A stretch of DNA of 64,000 nucleotides, from NCBI GenBank assembly GCA_040901765.1, contig JBBDYG010000043.1, positions 62,001 through 126,000 of the forward strand, in the 5' to 3' direction. The stretch's first letter is position 1. Every line of letters begins with the position of its first letter. This DNA comes from JBBDYG01 sp040901765 (lineage in GTDB: Bacteria > Planctomycetota > Planctomycetia > Pirellulales > Lacipirellulaceae). The notes below the pieces were generated by a model that was not told where the DNA came from, ran no database searches, and saw only the letters and a program-made list of their open reading frames with translations. A program made the position numbers and the translations under genes. Below are positions 43,516-52,177 of the stretch, piece by piece.

Positions 43516-45180
43516 TCAGCGCGGTTGATTCAATCGCTGCATTTCCATAATCATCGGTCTAACGTCATCGTCGCTCCCGAGTTCCAATGCTTGTACAGCA
43601 GCAGTCATTGCCTCATCATAACGCTTTTGCGAAGTGAGCGCCCGAGCCAGCCACGAAAAGTTGTCTCCCGACCGGGAATTGAGTTCGATGGCTTTCCGAA
43701 AATCGGCCTCTGCAAGTTGATAACTTTCCAGACCCATGTACGTTGCGCCCCTGCTCCAGTAAAGGCGGGTATCATACTTGCAATACTGAATGGCGGAATC
43801 GAGCGAGTTCTTTTGATCCAGGTTCTCGCCCGCCTGACCATATTGAAATGCCAGTTGCGCATGCAGGTATCCCGCGTCCGGCAATGCTCGAATCGACCTC
43901 CGCAATAATCCAATTGACCGCTCATAACCGTCTTTGAGCTTCAAGAGGCTATGAAAGCGCTCCAAGTCTTCTTTCGTCGAGTTAGGACGGGCAGGTAATA
44001 CCTCAGACTCGGCCTCGGCGTGAGCTATGGTAAACGAAGCGATAGCGTCAACAATCCATGCGGCCGGCTTGAGGGAGTCGGGAAGTTGTGGCTCGGCCTG
44101 GCGAGCATACCTTCTAGCGTCATCCCAATTCGATGCAATTTGCGCCTCGATGGCCTGTGCCAAGTGCTTCTTGGCAGTGCGGACCGATTCATCATCCTCC
44201 TTAATCTCAGTTCTTGCGCCCCCAGTCTCGATTACATCCAACTCATTTGTCGTCGCGTTGCATCGTACCTGCTTGTCTATCAGATAGCTCGTTAGCTCCT
44301 TTTGAGCACTGCGACCTTTGAACACGCTGCGTTTGCACAACCCTGAGGTGAATGCTCCCTCTATTGCGTCTGCGCAAACCGCTAGATTTAGATTTTGACC
44401 CGTGGTGACTACTGCGGTCATCACGCCAATCACTTCCCCATATTTGTCGAGCAACGGCCCACCGCTTGATCCGTGACTGATGGCGGCTGTGGTCTGTATG
44501 ACGCGGCCCAGGTCATCGAAGTTTCGATAGCCGCTAACGATCCCACTACTTAGCGAACCTTCAAGTCCCTGCGGATTTCCCAAGGCAAAAACGCTTTGAC
44601 CAATGGGAGGTTCAATATTGGCGAGGTGCAATCCCGGCGGAAATGAATGCGCGAGCACCTTCACCACTGCCACATCGCGATCCTCCAACTCCGCAACGAC
44701 TTCGATCAGAAAACCACAGTCTCCAGCCGCCTGTCCTTCTGCAAAACTGAATTCGAGAGACACCGCAGCCTCTATGACGTGAAAATTCGTGACGACATAC
44801 GCGAATCGAAACTTCTTGACTTCCACATCATTCAGTCTATCTGAAATCGCGTCTGACGAAGCAGCGCGGCTGTGGTAGTCATTCGCGGCCGCCTGAAAAC
44901 CTGCTGAGCTTGGCATTACCTCGTCGATCAAGTATCCGGGATAAAACTGCTTTACTGTGTCCGAGTCCAACACAAAACCACTTCCGCTGGAAATTCGCTC
45001 GCCGCTGACGTTCTTCGCGTGAATCGTAACCAAGCACTCCGACGCTTTTGTATAGATTTCTTCAGCGGACAACTCTTTCCGAGTAGGGTTCAGATTCGGC
45101 TGCGTTCCATCACCTACATGATCCGTCTCCTTCGCTGCGGTTCCGGAATTGTGCGCTTCTGAAGAGACGTAACCGTTCAC
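43516..45180 (-). CDS. trypsin-like serine protease with TPR domain
   Basis: 554 residues. Residues 40-270 are an S1C-like protease with His134 (AYVVTNFHVIEAAV), Asp169 (EDRDVAVVKV) and Ser239 (AAISHGSSGGPLLDKYGEVI), so the catalytic triad is intact. Residues about 330-545 are TPR-like repeats (AGYLHAQLAFQYGQAGENLD, TRLYWSRGATYMGLESYQLA). There is no signal peptide or PDZ domain, unlike HtrA, suggesting a cytoplasmic regulatory protease. The region reads less GC-rich than the core genome. It may work with the zinc-ribbon membrane protein next door; a defence role is possible but unproven. Confidence 0.82.
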   Translation of the reverse strand: MNGYVSSEAHNSGTAAKETDHVGDGTQPNLNPTRKELSAEEIYTKASECLVTIHAKNVSGERISSGSGFVLDSDTVKQFYPGYLIDEVMPSSAGFQAAANDYHSRAASSDAISDRLNDVEVKKFRFAYVVTNFHVIEAAVSLEFSFAEGQAAGDCGFLIEVVAELEDRDVAVVKVLAHSFPPGLHLANIEPPIGQSVFALGNPQGLEGSLSSGIVSGYRNFDDLGRVIQTTAAISHGSSGGPLLDKYGEVIGVMTAVVTTGQNLNLAVCADAIEGAFTSGLCKRSVFKGRSAQKELTSYLIDKQVRCNATTNELDVIETGGARTEIKEDDESVRTAKKHLAQAIEAQIASNWDDARRYARQAEPQLPDSLKPAAWIVDAIASFTIAHAEAESEVLPARPNSTKEDLERFHSLLKLKDGYERSIGLLRRSIRALPDAGYLHAQLAFQYGQAGENLDQKNSLDSAIQYCKYDTRLYWSRGATYMGLESYQLAEADFRKAIELNSRSGDNFSWLARALTSQKRYDEAMTAAVQALELGSDDDVRPMIMEMQRLNQPR

Positions 45181-45364
45181 ACTCTGGAGAGGCCAGAAAA
45201 CAAGGCTTTTTTCGTGCTTTTGAAACCGCTGATACTACGTTTCGCGCCAACTCTTCCGATTTCAGGCGAAATGCACCACAAGAAAATTGTTCGCATAGCG
45301 CAGATCACGGGAAAGTTGGTATTCCACATTTTCCAGGTTCCGTGTATGCCCGCCCTGTGAACGG

Positions 45365-45853
45365 TTACGAAGAGACTGACTTGCTAACTCCCGCTACTTC
45401 TGACAACTCTACTTTCGGCGACGCAGGCACGTCCCTGCCAGTAGCTGTCGATTCGAAAACCTCATAATCTTCGAACCAGTCGTCGCTTGCCGAGGTAGAC
45501 GCGTTCTTCTCAATGGCCTTCGATGCCGATTTGGAATCCTTCCGCGACGAGCTGGATATTGTGGCGTCAACGCCCGCCGTTGAACCGCGGCGCTTCTCGA
45601 CAGCGAACACCAGCACCATCGCGATGAGAACTCCCCCTGCAATGCCTGCCGCAATCCACGCGACCCGGTCCATTCGATGTCCACCGAGTTCGGATACTTC
45701 GACCGTGGTGCTCGGTGAAAGAGTAGTGGATTGCGTCGCGGATCGCTGCACGCAATATCTTTTACCGCACTTATCACATTGGACGATCCCTTCGCCGGAG
45801 GGTGCATATCCTTCGAGCGATTCGCCACATGCACATTTTGAAGCGGTAGTCAT
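45365..45853 (-). CDS. zinc-ribbon, single-pass membrane protein
   Basis: 162 residues: an N-terminal zinc ribbon (CACGESLEGYAP then VQCDKCGKRYC, giving CxC...CxxC), one transmembrane helix about residues 63-85 (VAWIAAGIAGGVLIAMVLVF), and a Ser/Lys-rich tail. It is 184 bp upstream of the trypsin-TPR gene on the same strand, so they may form an operon, with the ribbon protein bringing the protease to the membrane. I do not recognise a named family. Confidence 0.65.
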   Translation of the reverse strand: MTTASKCACGESLEGYAPSGEGIVQCDKCGKRYCVQRSATQSTTLSPSTTVEVSELGGHRMDRVAWIAAGIAGGVLIAMVLVFAVEKRRGSTAGVDATISSSSRKDSKSASKAIEKNASTSASDDWFEDYEVFESTATGRDVPASPKVELSEVAGVSKSVSS

Positions 45854-46035
45854 GCCACTGTCTCAGGTATGAGTTCGCAGAGACCAACGAAGTTTGTTCC
45901 CCACGGCGCAGCATATCGGAACGGGGGGGTAGATGCAACTATTTACGGAGTGAAGCCGTGTCGCTGGCCGTCTAGCAGTCCTATTCCACAGATAATGCGA
46001 CACAACGCGGAGCGTGCCCGCTAAATTCCGGAGAG

Positions 46036-46213
46036 TTTCTCGTAGAAAAAGTGCCACCGATCTGCTACGTTACTATACATGTGTATCAATCCCCGAGCAC
46101 CGCCCGAACGAAGCGATGAACGATCATCGCTCATCGTTTAGCGATTATCGCTCCCCCATCGGAAGTGTCCGTTCACCCCGCCGTACCAAATATGGCGATG
46201 GATGACGGTGCGC
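46036..46213 (+). repeat. duplicated leader/mini-ORF module, copy B
   Basis: TTTCTCGTAGAAAAAGTGCC starts 43 bp before ATG of a 20-codon mini-ORF (MCINPRAPPERSDERSSLIV, stop at 46141), with CGATGA/TCATCG hairpin words. The module ends GGCGATGGATGACGGTGCGC, opening a frame that also begins MTVR. It matches copy A (9775-9948) in order and spacing. The following MTVR frame runs through the attachment site and, before integration, would have ended inside the tRNA gene. Confidence 0.6.
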
Positions 46214-46489
46214 TCTGACCTTAGCCATCACACACCCGACGAGGGCCACCGATCGGAGTGCGCGCTAAGCGCGCTAACTGACGCAGTCCATCGTGACGAA
46301 ACTCGCGGCGAGCCATGTCGAAAACTGTCGAAAATGAAAGCCAATTCGACGAGTTCTGTCCATCCGTGGGAACGGTTTTGCCTGCAAAACAAGTCTGCCG
46401 CCAGTTTCATGCCGGACAGGACTCCCGGAGTTTTGGTACAGAAATCAAGGTTTGCAAGATGTAGCAAAATCATCGATTTGCCAACCACA

Positions 46490-46505
46490 GTGGGCGATGA
46501 GGGAC
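46490..46505. repeat. left attachment site core
   Basis: GTGGGCGATGAGGGAC, identical to 58128-58143 at the tRNA 3' end. Sequence outside diverges immediately on both sides (CACA before and CAGC after here; CAG before and TCG after at the tRNA). Confidence 0.88.
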
Positions 46506-46735
46506 CAGCACACCCCCACGATTTACCGGAAGATTCTGATTCAGACCACCCGAGCGCTGCATTAGGCGGTGCAGATAGCAGCGAATCGGACGTTTACGAT
46601 TCATTCGAGAAGTGGTTCGATGGCATCGGCCAATCGCAATTGAGCTATGAAGATCTCGGGGCCGCTCGCATCGGGTTTGCCGCTGGCTGGAGGGCCGCGC
46701 GACGATCCGCTGGCGGTGACGAACAGGGGAAGTAG
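46490..46735 (+). CDS. small acidic element protein, start uncertain
   Basis: The open frame runs from 46202 through the attachment core; within the element the first start is the GTG of the core itself. The C-terminal part (YDSFEKWFDGIGQSQLSYED then AARIGFAAGWRAARRS) looks like a genuine small protein similar in style to helper proteins on planctomycete elements. No named family recognised. The upstream MTVR portion is host-side sequence and may not belong to this gene. Confidence 0.45.
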   Translation: MGDEGPAHPHDLPEDSDSDHPSAALGGADSSESDVYDSFEKWFDGIGQSQLSYEDLGAARIGFAAGWRAARRSAGGDEQGK

Positions 46736-46852
46736 AATTTCATTTGCCGGGTCGCGGCTTGATCACCGCTCAGACTGGCCGGCCGTTCGTGGCAGCACCA
46801 TCCCCACGGCGGTCGGCCGGTCACTCGGCCTTAAGTAAGGGATGGTGCATCT

Positions 46853-47479
46853 ATGGCCGCAGCCGACATTAATTCGCCCGCAACCGTTGGCAGCGGGCTT
46901 TCTCTTCGAGTGAGCAGCCCCGCGGACTTCGTGGCGTGGATAGACGCCATGGTCGCAGAAATCAACAGTCCCGACAGCCGTGAATCGGAATGGTCGGACG
47001 CATGGGATTTAGCAGACTATTACGCGCATCAGCTTGGTCTCGTCGAGGCGGTCGGGGCTTTGGGTGTCCGTATGCCGCCGTCCGTTTACGGGCCGGATCA
47101 ACGCGGCGTGTGGAATGACGAGCTTCGCAAACGGCTAGTTGCGGTGCGAATGACACTAACAGGACAAGGAGAATTGGTGGCTGCCCGACAGCGATTGGCC
47201 GCAACGGCATCGCCGAGCGCACTTGCCGAACCGGAAACCGGTGGGACAACCGACAACTACCTCCCTGCCGCCAACCCGTTACTGACACATTTGGAATTGG
47301 CGAAGATGTACCGAGTTGAATCGGAAACTGCCCGCAAACGGCTTGACCGTTGGCGCAAAAAACATGCCGCGGGAGATGATTGGAATGAAGTATCCGAACG
47401 CCGGCCAAACGAGCCACAATATCTGTACAAACTTTCCGCTGTGAAATCGCTTTTTGAGGGTAATTCCGCGTCCGGCTAA
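46853..47479 (+). CDS. element protein with C-terminal HTH-like region
   Basis: 208 residues. The N-terminal half is acidic and helical (FVAWIDAMVAEINS, DAWDLADYYAHQLGLVEAVG). At about 150-200, LTHLELAKMYRVESETARKR followed by LDRWRKKH and YLYKLSAVKSLF looks like a DNA-binding helix-turn-helix module. It may regulate the downstream replication operon. The stop codon lies inside the first pair of CGTCCGGC boxes. No named family. Confidence 0.65.
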   Translation: MAAADINSPATVGSGLSLRVSSPADFVAWIDAMVAEINSPDSRESEWSDAWDLADYYAHQLGLVEAVGALGVRMPPSVYGPDQRGVWNDELRKRLVAVRMTLTGQGELVAARQRLAATASPSALAEPETGGTTDNYLPAANPLLTHLELAKMYRVESETARKRLDRWRKKHAAGDDWNEVSERRPNEPQYLYKLSAVKSLFEGNSASG

Positions 47480-47564
47480 CGTCCGGCGGAATAATCTCGA
47501 CGGGCATTCTGCCCTTAATTTGCCGCCACTTCGCGCGTCCGGCGGCGTCCGCCCAACGTCCGCC
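47469..47564. promoter_or_regulatory. phased CGTCCGSC boxes upstream of the replication operon
   Basis: Five copies of CGTCCGSC at 47469, 47480, 47536, 47546 and 47557, in two groups spaced 10-11 bp, one helical turn. A CACAAGA/TCTTGTG hairpin with a T-rich loop follows at 47570-47589, just before the next ATG. They look like operator or iteron sites for an element-encoded DNA-binding protein. Confidence 0.5.
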
Positions 47565-47602
47565 AGCAACACAAGATTTTTTTCTTGTGCAAAATCGGCG
47601 GC

Positions 47603-47770
47603 ATGACAAAACTTTCTGACTTGGCCCCCGAGACGCTTGCCGCGCGACTGCGCGAAACGGAGCAAGCCGTCGGCGCTGATAGCGTTGCCGCGCGGCTGAT
47701 CCGTCGCGCGCTTGAGGTAGCGTTAGCCGAGCGGGCGGCCGAGCCGCAGGCCGAGGTGGCCCATGCCTAG
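47603..47770 (+). CDS. 55-residue element protein
   Basis: Small helical protein (MTKLSDLAPETLAARLRETE, RRALEVALAERAAEPQ). No family recognised. Its stop overlaps the next start (ATGCCTAG), indicating coupled translation with the excisionase-like gene. The ATG at 47603 is used rather than a TTG six codons earlier. Confidence 0.6.
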   Translation: MTKLSDLAPETLAARLRETEQAVGADSVAARLIRRALEVALAERAAEPQAEVAHA

Positions 47771-48038
47771 CGCCGCGCCGCAACTTGTGCTGATGCCGCC
47801 CGAGGCGTTCGTATCGCTGGGGATCTCCAGCGTGCCAAAGCTGCTGCTCACGACCCTTGAAACGTGCGATGCCTTGGGCATATCGCAGCGGCAGCTATTT
47901 GATTGCACCGCTCCACGCGGCCCGTTTCGCGCGGTGAAGCTCGGCGATCGAACCTTGCGGTACGCGGTCGAAACTTTGCGGGAAGATATTGCCCGACTGC
48001 AACAGGAACAATCGGCCAGCGTCGCCGCGGAGAAGTAA
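47763..48038 (+). CDS. excisionase-like / MerR-type HTH protein
   Basis: 91 residues. After a short lead, LLLTTLETCDALGISQRQLF forms a winged-HTH-like motif followed by AVKLGDRTLRYAVETLREDI, as in HTH_17 excisionases and small element regulators. Probably directs excision or controls the operon. It overlaps the preceding gene and sits upstream of the replication ATPase, a common layout in planctomycete elements. Confidence 0.7.
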   Translation: MPSAAPQLVLMPPEAFVSLGISSVPKLLLTTLETCDALGISQRQLFDCTAPRGPFRAVKLGDRTLRYAVETLREDIARLQQEQSASVAAEK

Positions 48039-48100
48039 ATTAAAGCCCGGCCGGTCGCCGACCAAACGATCCGACCGGGCAAAATCGAAAGGACACAAGA

Positions 48101-48298
48101 ATGGTATCACGGATCGATCCACGGCGGCAACGTCCGCCACGCCCGGCGCCGAACCAGCCTGGGACGTTGCGCCAGCAATTCGACTGCATCGACCTGTTTC
48201 TGTCTTTGCCCGAGTATTTCCGTTGCGGCGACATTGAGGGCGCGAAGCATGTCGCCCGCTGGCACGCCTTGCCGCACTATCGAGGGCACGCAGCGTGA
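48101..48298 (+). CDS. 65-residue basic element protein
   Basis: Pro/Arg-rich N terminus, then FDCIDLFLSLPEYFRCGDIE. No family recognised. Its stop overlaps the GTG of the replication ATPase gene (GTGA), so both are likely co-translated. Confidence 0.55.
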   Translation: MVSRIDPRRQRPPRPAPNQPGTLRQQFDCIDLFLSLPEYFRCGDIEGAKHVARWHALPHYRGHAA

Positions 48299-49833
48299 AG
48301 CGCGAAGCGGCCACCATCGATCCACGACTGCCTGCGGCGCCCGAGGCCGAGATCGGCGTTTGCGGTAGCGTGCTGGTCACTCCGCCATCGATCGTGGAAG
48401 CTCGAAACCTTCGGCCGACTGATTTCTCGAGCCAGAACTGCGCCGCGTTCTTCGCCGTCGCCACCGACTTCTACCGGCGCGGGCTGCCGCTCGATCCGCT
48501 CGCGCTTGCAACGGAGTTGGCGAGTAAGCCGCCATTTACCAGCAGGATCGACGTCGCCGAGTTCTTTGCGGAACTAACCGAGAAGGTGGTGACCGGCGCC
48601 CACGCCGCCTACTGGGTTGGCCTTGTTGCTGAATCTTCGCGCAAGCGGCGATTGCTAGCGATGGGCGAACAAGTTTGTGAGGCGGCCCTTAATGGGCACA
48701 GCTCGCGAGAGATTATCAACGATCTCTTTTCCGACGTTGCTGACTTCCAGCGTGAAACAGTGGCCGAGCCGCTGTTATCTGACGCAGTTCCGATGAGCCA
48801 GTTCGCCGCGAAAGATCATCAGCTCGAGTATCTCATTCCGGGCGTCATCGTCGCGGGGCAGCCTGGCGTCATCAGCGCGAAGAGCAAAAGCCTGAAGACA
48901 ACCATCGCGCTGGACGCGGTGATCAGCATGGAGACCGGGTCCGCATTCTTGAATTATTGGCCGGTACCCGCGCCGGTCGCCTGCGGCATCATCAGCGCAG
49001 AGAGTGGCGCCGCGACGCTCGCCGAAACGATTCATCGAATCTGCCGTTCCAAGGGCGTCGACCCGAGCGAGCTTAACAATTGCTACATCTCGACACGTTG
49101 CCCGCGTCTGCAATCGGTCGAATGGCTCGATGAGATTCGCCGGTTCATTGAGTCGAACGAGCTGCGTTGCCTGTTGCTCGATCCGACTTACCTGATGCTG
49201 AGCGGAATGGAGCAAAACAACCTAGCGGCCGTTGCTCAAGCGCTTGGGCCCGTTGGTGAGATCGTTCGGGAAACGGGTTGCAGCATCATCATGGTTCATC
49301 ACAACCGGAAGGTTACATCCGTTCCCTACGGCTGCCCAACGCTCGAGGAAATCACCGGCAGTGGGTTCGCCGAGTGGGCCCGGTTCTGGTTGCTCTTGAA
49401 CCGTCGCCGTGAATGGGAGGAAGAGACCGGCCGACATTGGCTGTGGCTCGTTGCGGGTGGTTCAGCGGGCTTCGGTGCTCGGAAGTGGCTCGACGTGCGA
49501 GAAGGCCGTCAGGGCGACTTGGGCGGGCGCGCCTGGGACGTGGACATCGTCGCCGCATCGGAAGGCGAATCGCGAGAGCATCAAGAGCGGGAACGTCAAC
49601 GCGAGCAAGAAAAGCAAGCCAAGGTCGAAGGGGACCAACGAGCGATCATCGAGGCAATGCGAAAGTGCGATCGGCACCAAGCCACGAAGACCGATCTCAA
49701 GAGCCGAACGGGGTTGAACACGGACCGGCTGGGCGTCGCCTTGGCCGCGCTTTTGGACCGCGGCGACGTGGAACCGTGCAACCTCCAAAAGGGAAAAGGG
49801 CAGAGCTATGCGGGGTTCCAAATCCATGAGTAA
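48295..49833 (+). CDS. DnaB-N / RepA-like (AAA_25) replication ATPase
   Basis: 512 residues. Residues 10-110 resemble the DnaB helicase N-terminal domain (AEIGVCGSVLVTPPSIVEAR, RRGLPLDPLALATEL). Residues 175-400 are a RecA-like ATPase of the RepA/AAA_25 type, with a Walker A-like VISAKSKSLKTT near 192-203 (Gly positions replaced, unusual), GIISAESGAATLAETIHRIC, Walker B-like LLLDPTYLML and IIMVHHNRK. A C-terminal winged helix (residues 445-510) follows. It probably drives autonomous replication of the excised element from the adjacent box array. Starts with GTG. Confidence 0.82.
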   Translation: MKREAATIDPRLPAAPEAEIGVCGSVLVTPPSIVEARNLRPTDFSSQNCAAFFAVATDFYRRGLPLDPLALATELASKPPFTSRIDVAEFFAELTEKVVTGAHAAYWVGLVAESSRKRRLLAMGEQVCEAALNGHSSREIINDLFSDVADFQRETVAEPLLSDAVPMSQFAAKDHQLEYLIPGVIVAGQPGVISAKSKSLKTTIALDAVISMETGSAFLNYWPVPAPVACGIISAESGAATLAETIHRICRSKGVDPSELNNCYISTRCPRLQSVEWLDEIRRFIESNELRCLLLDPTYLMLSGMEQNNLAAVAQALGPVGEIVRETGCSIIMVHHNRKVTSVPYGCPTLEEITGSGFAEWARFWLLLNRRREWEEETGRHWLWLVAGGSAGFGARKWLDVREGRQGDLGGRAWDVDIVAASEGESREHQERERQREQEKQAKVEGDQRAIIEAMRKCDRHQATKTDLKSRTGLNTDRLGVALAALLDRGDVEPCNLQKGKGQSYAGFQIHE

Positions 49834-49836
49834 TCA

Positions 49837-49996
49837 CACCCGGACTCACCCGGACAAAAGCGACTTAAAACACTTGTCCGGGTGTCCCGGTGAACACAGT
49901 GGAACACCGGGACAGGAAAGGCCCCCTGTAAGGGGGGCCGTCCGTCCGGTCCGGGTGTTCCCACCAGCCTCACTCGGACAGTCGGACACTCGGACA
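49837..49996. other. iteron-like array with stacked hairpins, candidate origin
   Basis: Nine 10-bp boxes of the CACYCGGACA type: forward at 49837, 49847, 49905 (variant CACCGGGACA), 49971, 49979 (variant), 49987; reverse (TGTCCGGGTG-like) at 49875, 49883, 49948. Tandem copies are 10 or 8 bp apart. Opposed copies make hairpins: 49847-49857 with 49874-49884 (11 bp), 49883-49892 with 49905-49914 (10 bp), then GGCCCCC/GGGGGCC. It directly follows the replication ATPase gene, as plasmid origins often do. Confidence 0.6.
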
Positions 49997-50015
49997 AATT
50001 CAAATCAGTGACACG

Positions 50016-50354
50016 ATGCGAACCACGAAACCAACTCGCGAGCAGCTCACCGACGCCGGCGGCCAGTACGCGCCGTCGATCGGCGACAGCACGGCCGACC
50101 ACCCGCTCGGCGTTCGCCGTTCGCGCCGGGATGGAGTTCCGCCGAGCCGGTTCGCCGCGATCATCGAGGCTCCGCACCAGGCGGATGATCCGACCGGTGC
50201 GCGGCGCGTTCGCATGGCGCTGAAGAGATTACTCCGAACGCACAACTTGCGAGCCGTCGAAATCCGCCGCGCTGCACCTGCTGCCACAGCAAACCCAAAC
50301 CCCGATCTCGAAACCCCAACACAGGCCGGCAAGTTCGGTTCGGTAGGGGACTAA
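50016..50354 (+). CDS. small basic element protein
   Basis: 112 residues, Arg/Pro-rich (MRTTKPTREQLTDAGGQYAP, RVRMALKRLLRTHNLRAVEI). No recognised family. It follows the box array and may be involved in element maintenance; a frame upstream within the array (49827-50011) is more likely a by-product of the repeats than a gene. Confidence 0.5.
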   Translation: MRTTKPTREQLTDAGGQYAPSIGDSTADHPLGVRRSRRDGVPPSRFAAIIEAPHQADDPTGARRVRMALKRLLRTHNLRAVEIRRAAPAATANPNPDLETPTQAGKFGSVGD

Positions 50355-50418
50355 TTTAACCGCCGCGACGCAAGCTCAAGCCATCCCGTTTTGACCGCCC
50401 AACCCGAGAGATAAAACC

Positions 50419-50607
50419 ATGCTAACCGCTCACGAAATCGCCACATGCCCCAAGCGTGACTTGCTGCTGAACATCCGTAGCCGCCTACAAGCGATGCTAG
50501 ACAATTCAGGTAGTTCCGCATCGCTAGAGTGCAGGCAGCAAACCACCGAAGCGTTGGCAAAGCTGGACCGTCAGATTACCGAGCTGCCCGACCTCCGATT
50601 GTTCTGA
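50419..50607 (+). CDS. 62-residue helical element protein
   Basis: MLTAHEIATCPKRDLLLNIR then LDRQITELPDLRLF. A GAGAGAT ribosome site precedes the ATG. All-helical prediction by eye; family unknown. Confidence 0.55.
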   Translation: MLTAHEIATCPKRDLLLNIRSRLQAMLDNSGSSASLECRQQTTEALAKLDRQITELPDLRLF

Positions 50608-50745
50608 CCGCCCAACGAATCTTGCGTCCCAATGTCACCCGCCGAAACCGCCACCCCGTAACGAGTTACAACCCGATTTCCGCCGTCGCGGGAATCTTCA
50701 GACCACACCCGCCGGCCAAGCCCGGCCCAACCGGAAGGAACCATC

Positions 50746-51147
50746 ATGCACGTTCTCAAACGCGGTCGCTCGTTGACCGAAATTTTCAGGTCCGCAAGCG
50801 TGGATTCAACTCCACCGCCACCTGGACCGGATCGCGGCGAATTGAAACGCGCCGACGAAATGATTTCGATGATCCAAGAAGTGCTCCGCGGGCAGCAATC
50901 GCCCGTCGAGCGAATCACGAAAGTCTGCGCGATGCTCGCAGGGAACGGATTCCTGACCAGCGGCGAAACACCCGCTGGCCGCGAATCGAAGGAAGTCGCC
51001 AAGGCTTTGCACCCGGCCAAGTTCACCGCGCCGATCGTCGAATCCAAACGCGGCGTCACAGTGAGCGGCAATGCGCTGGAGTCGCAGGCGCAACCCCACA
51101 AGCCGCGTGCGGGCAAGTCGCTACGGGCGTTTCTGTTGGGCCGCTAA
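50746..51147 (+). CDS. hypothetical element protein
   Basis: 133 residues with helical ELKRADEMISMIQEVLRGQQ near the middle and a basic C terminus (HKPRAGKSLRAFLLGR). No family recognised. A GGAAGG ribosome site lies just before the ATG. It sits 8 bp upstream of the next gene, suggesting an operon. Confidence 0.55.
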   Translation: MHVLKRGRSLTEIFRSASVDSTPPPPGPDRGELKRADEMISMIQEVLRGQQSPVERITKVCAMLAGNGFLTSGETPAGRESKEVAKALHPAKFTAPIVESKRGVTVSGNALESQAQPHKPRAGKSLRAFLLGR

Positions 51148-51155
51148 ATCGAACA

Positions 51156-52091
51156 ATGCCAACCACCTCCACACCATCAACCTTTCGCGAAGTGTTCGGC
51201 GACGTTCGCCGCAAGCTCGCGCAAATGCCACCCGACAACGCCACCCGCGTCGGCCTGCTGGAAGTTCGGAAATTGCTTCTTGACCTGCTGGCCAACGATC
51301 AATTAGGCGTTGTCCCCATCGGAGATTTTGAGATTATGAGCACAGCCACAATGGAATTACCCGCCGATACCATGCAAGCCGTCGGCGCGCTCGCCGTGCA
51401 AGCCGAGCGCGACTACCGCGCGATGGTGTTCGCGCTCGCCGCGGGCGAGCAACCCAACCCCTACGAATTGCGGGAGGCCCTGCGCGAAACGGGGCGCTCG
51501 CAAGCCGACTTGGAACGGCATGTCGCGATCGCCAAGCAAGTGCTCCAAGCGCGGAGCGACGTGGAACGGGCCGCGCAGTTGCTAGCGCAGTTGCCGTCGC
51601 TCGAGGATGCAAGCCGCGTCGCCGCCGAAGCTGTCGCCACCAAAATGGAACAGCAACGAACCGAGTTGCAAGCTTTGCGAGCTACGGCGCACGAGGCGCT
51701 CGGACAGCTCACCAGCGCTCGCGACTCGGCCCGGTCGCTCAAGTCGAGTGCCGAGCGAATCTTGGAACGGCTTTGCGTTCGTCACCCGCAATCAGAGTTC
51801 GACAGGTTGAGCGATCGTGCTTGTCGACTCGAGCGGCTACTTGCGATGAAATCGAGCAACTTGACAACTGCGAAGACGGCGGTGGACCGATTGGCCGAAC
51901 TAACTACGTCGCCACAGCTCGGCACTTGGCACGAAAAAAACGAATTGGAGCGGGAGCTGCCGTGCCTGCCAGACGTCGAATTGCTCGCATCCGAAGTGGA
52001 ACAACTCCGAACCGACGCGACGGAAGCTCGGGCGGCGCTGGACGGCTACACGTTGCCGCCGTTCGATTGCCGTGAAGTGAAGTTTGATTGA
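51156..52091 (+). CDS. coiled-coil element protein
   Basis: 311 residues, almost entirely helical with coiled-coil character (MQAVGALAVQAERDYRAMVF, ASRVAAEAVATKMEQQRTEL, ALGQLTSARDSARSLKSSAE). It ends PFDCREVKFD. The ATG at 51156 gives the longest well-spaced start after the preceding gene; an internal ATG at 51336 is also plausible. No named family; it could be scaffold- or tail-like by composition only. Confidence 0.6.
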   Translation: MPTTSTPSTFREVFGDVRRKLAQMPPDNATRVGLLEVRKLLLDLLANDQLGVVPIGDFEIMSTATMELPADTMQAVGALAVQAERDYRAMVFALAAGEQPNPYELREALRETGRSQADLERHVAIAKQVLQARSDVERAAQLLAQLPSLEDASRVAAEAVATKMEQQRTELQALRATAHEALGQLTSARDSARSLKSSAERILERLCVRHPQSEFDRLSDRACRLERLLAMKSSNLTTAKTAVDRLAELTTSPQLGTWHEKNELERELPCLPDVELLASEVEQLRTDATEARAALDGYTLPPFDCREVKFD

Positions 52092-52177
52092 CCCGCCTCG
52101 GCTGCGGCGGCGGGCGTTGGCTGCGGAATGCCTCACGCGGTCTCGCCCGTCGCCCTAAGAGAATTTAGAACCCAAGA

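Noticed and set aside
49827..50011. Small protein MSNHTRTHPDKSD... over the box array
   Set aside because: Composition is dictated by the CACYCGGACA repeats and hairpins; the origin-like reading explains the sequence better.
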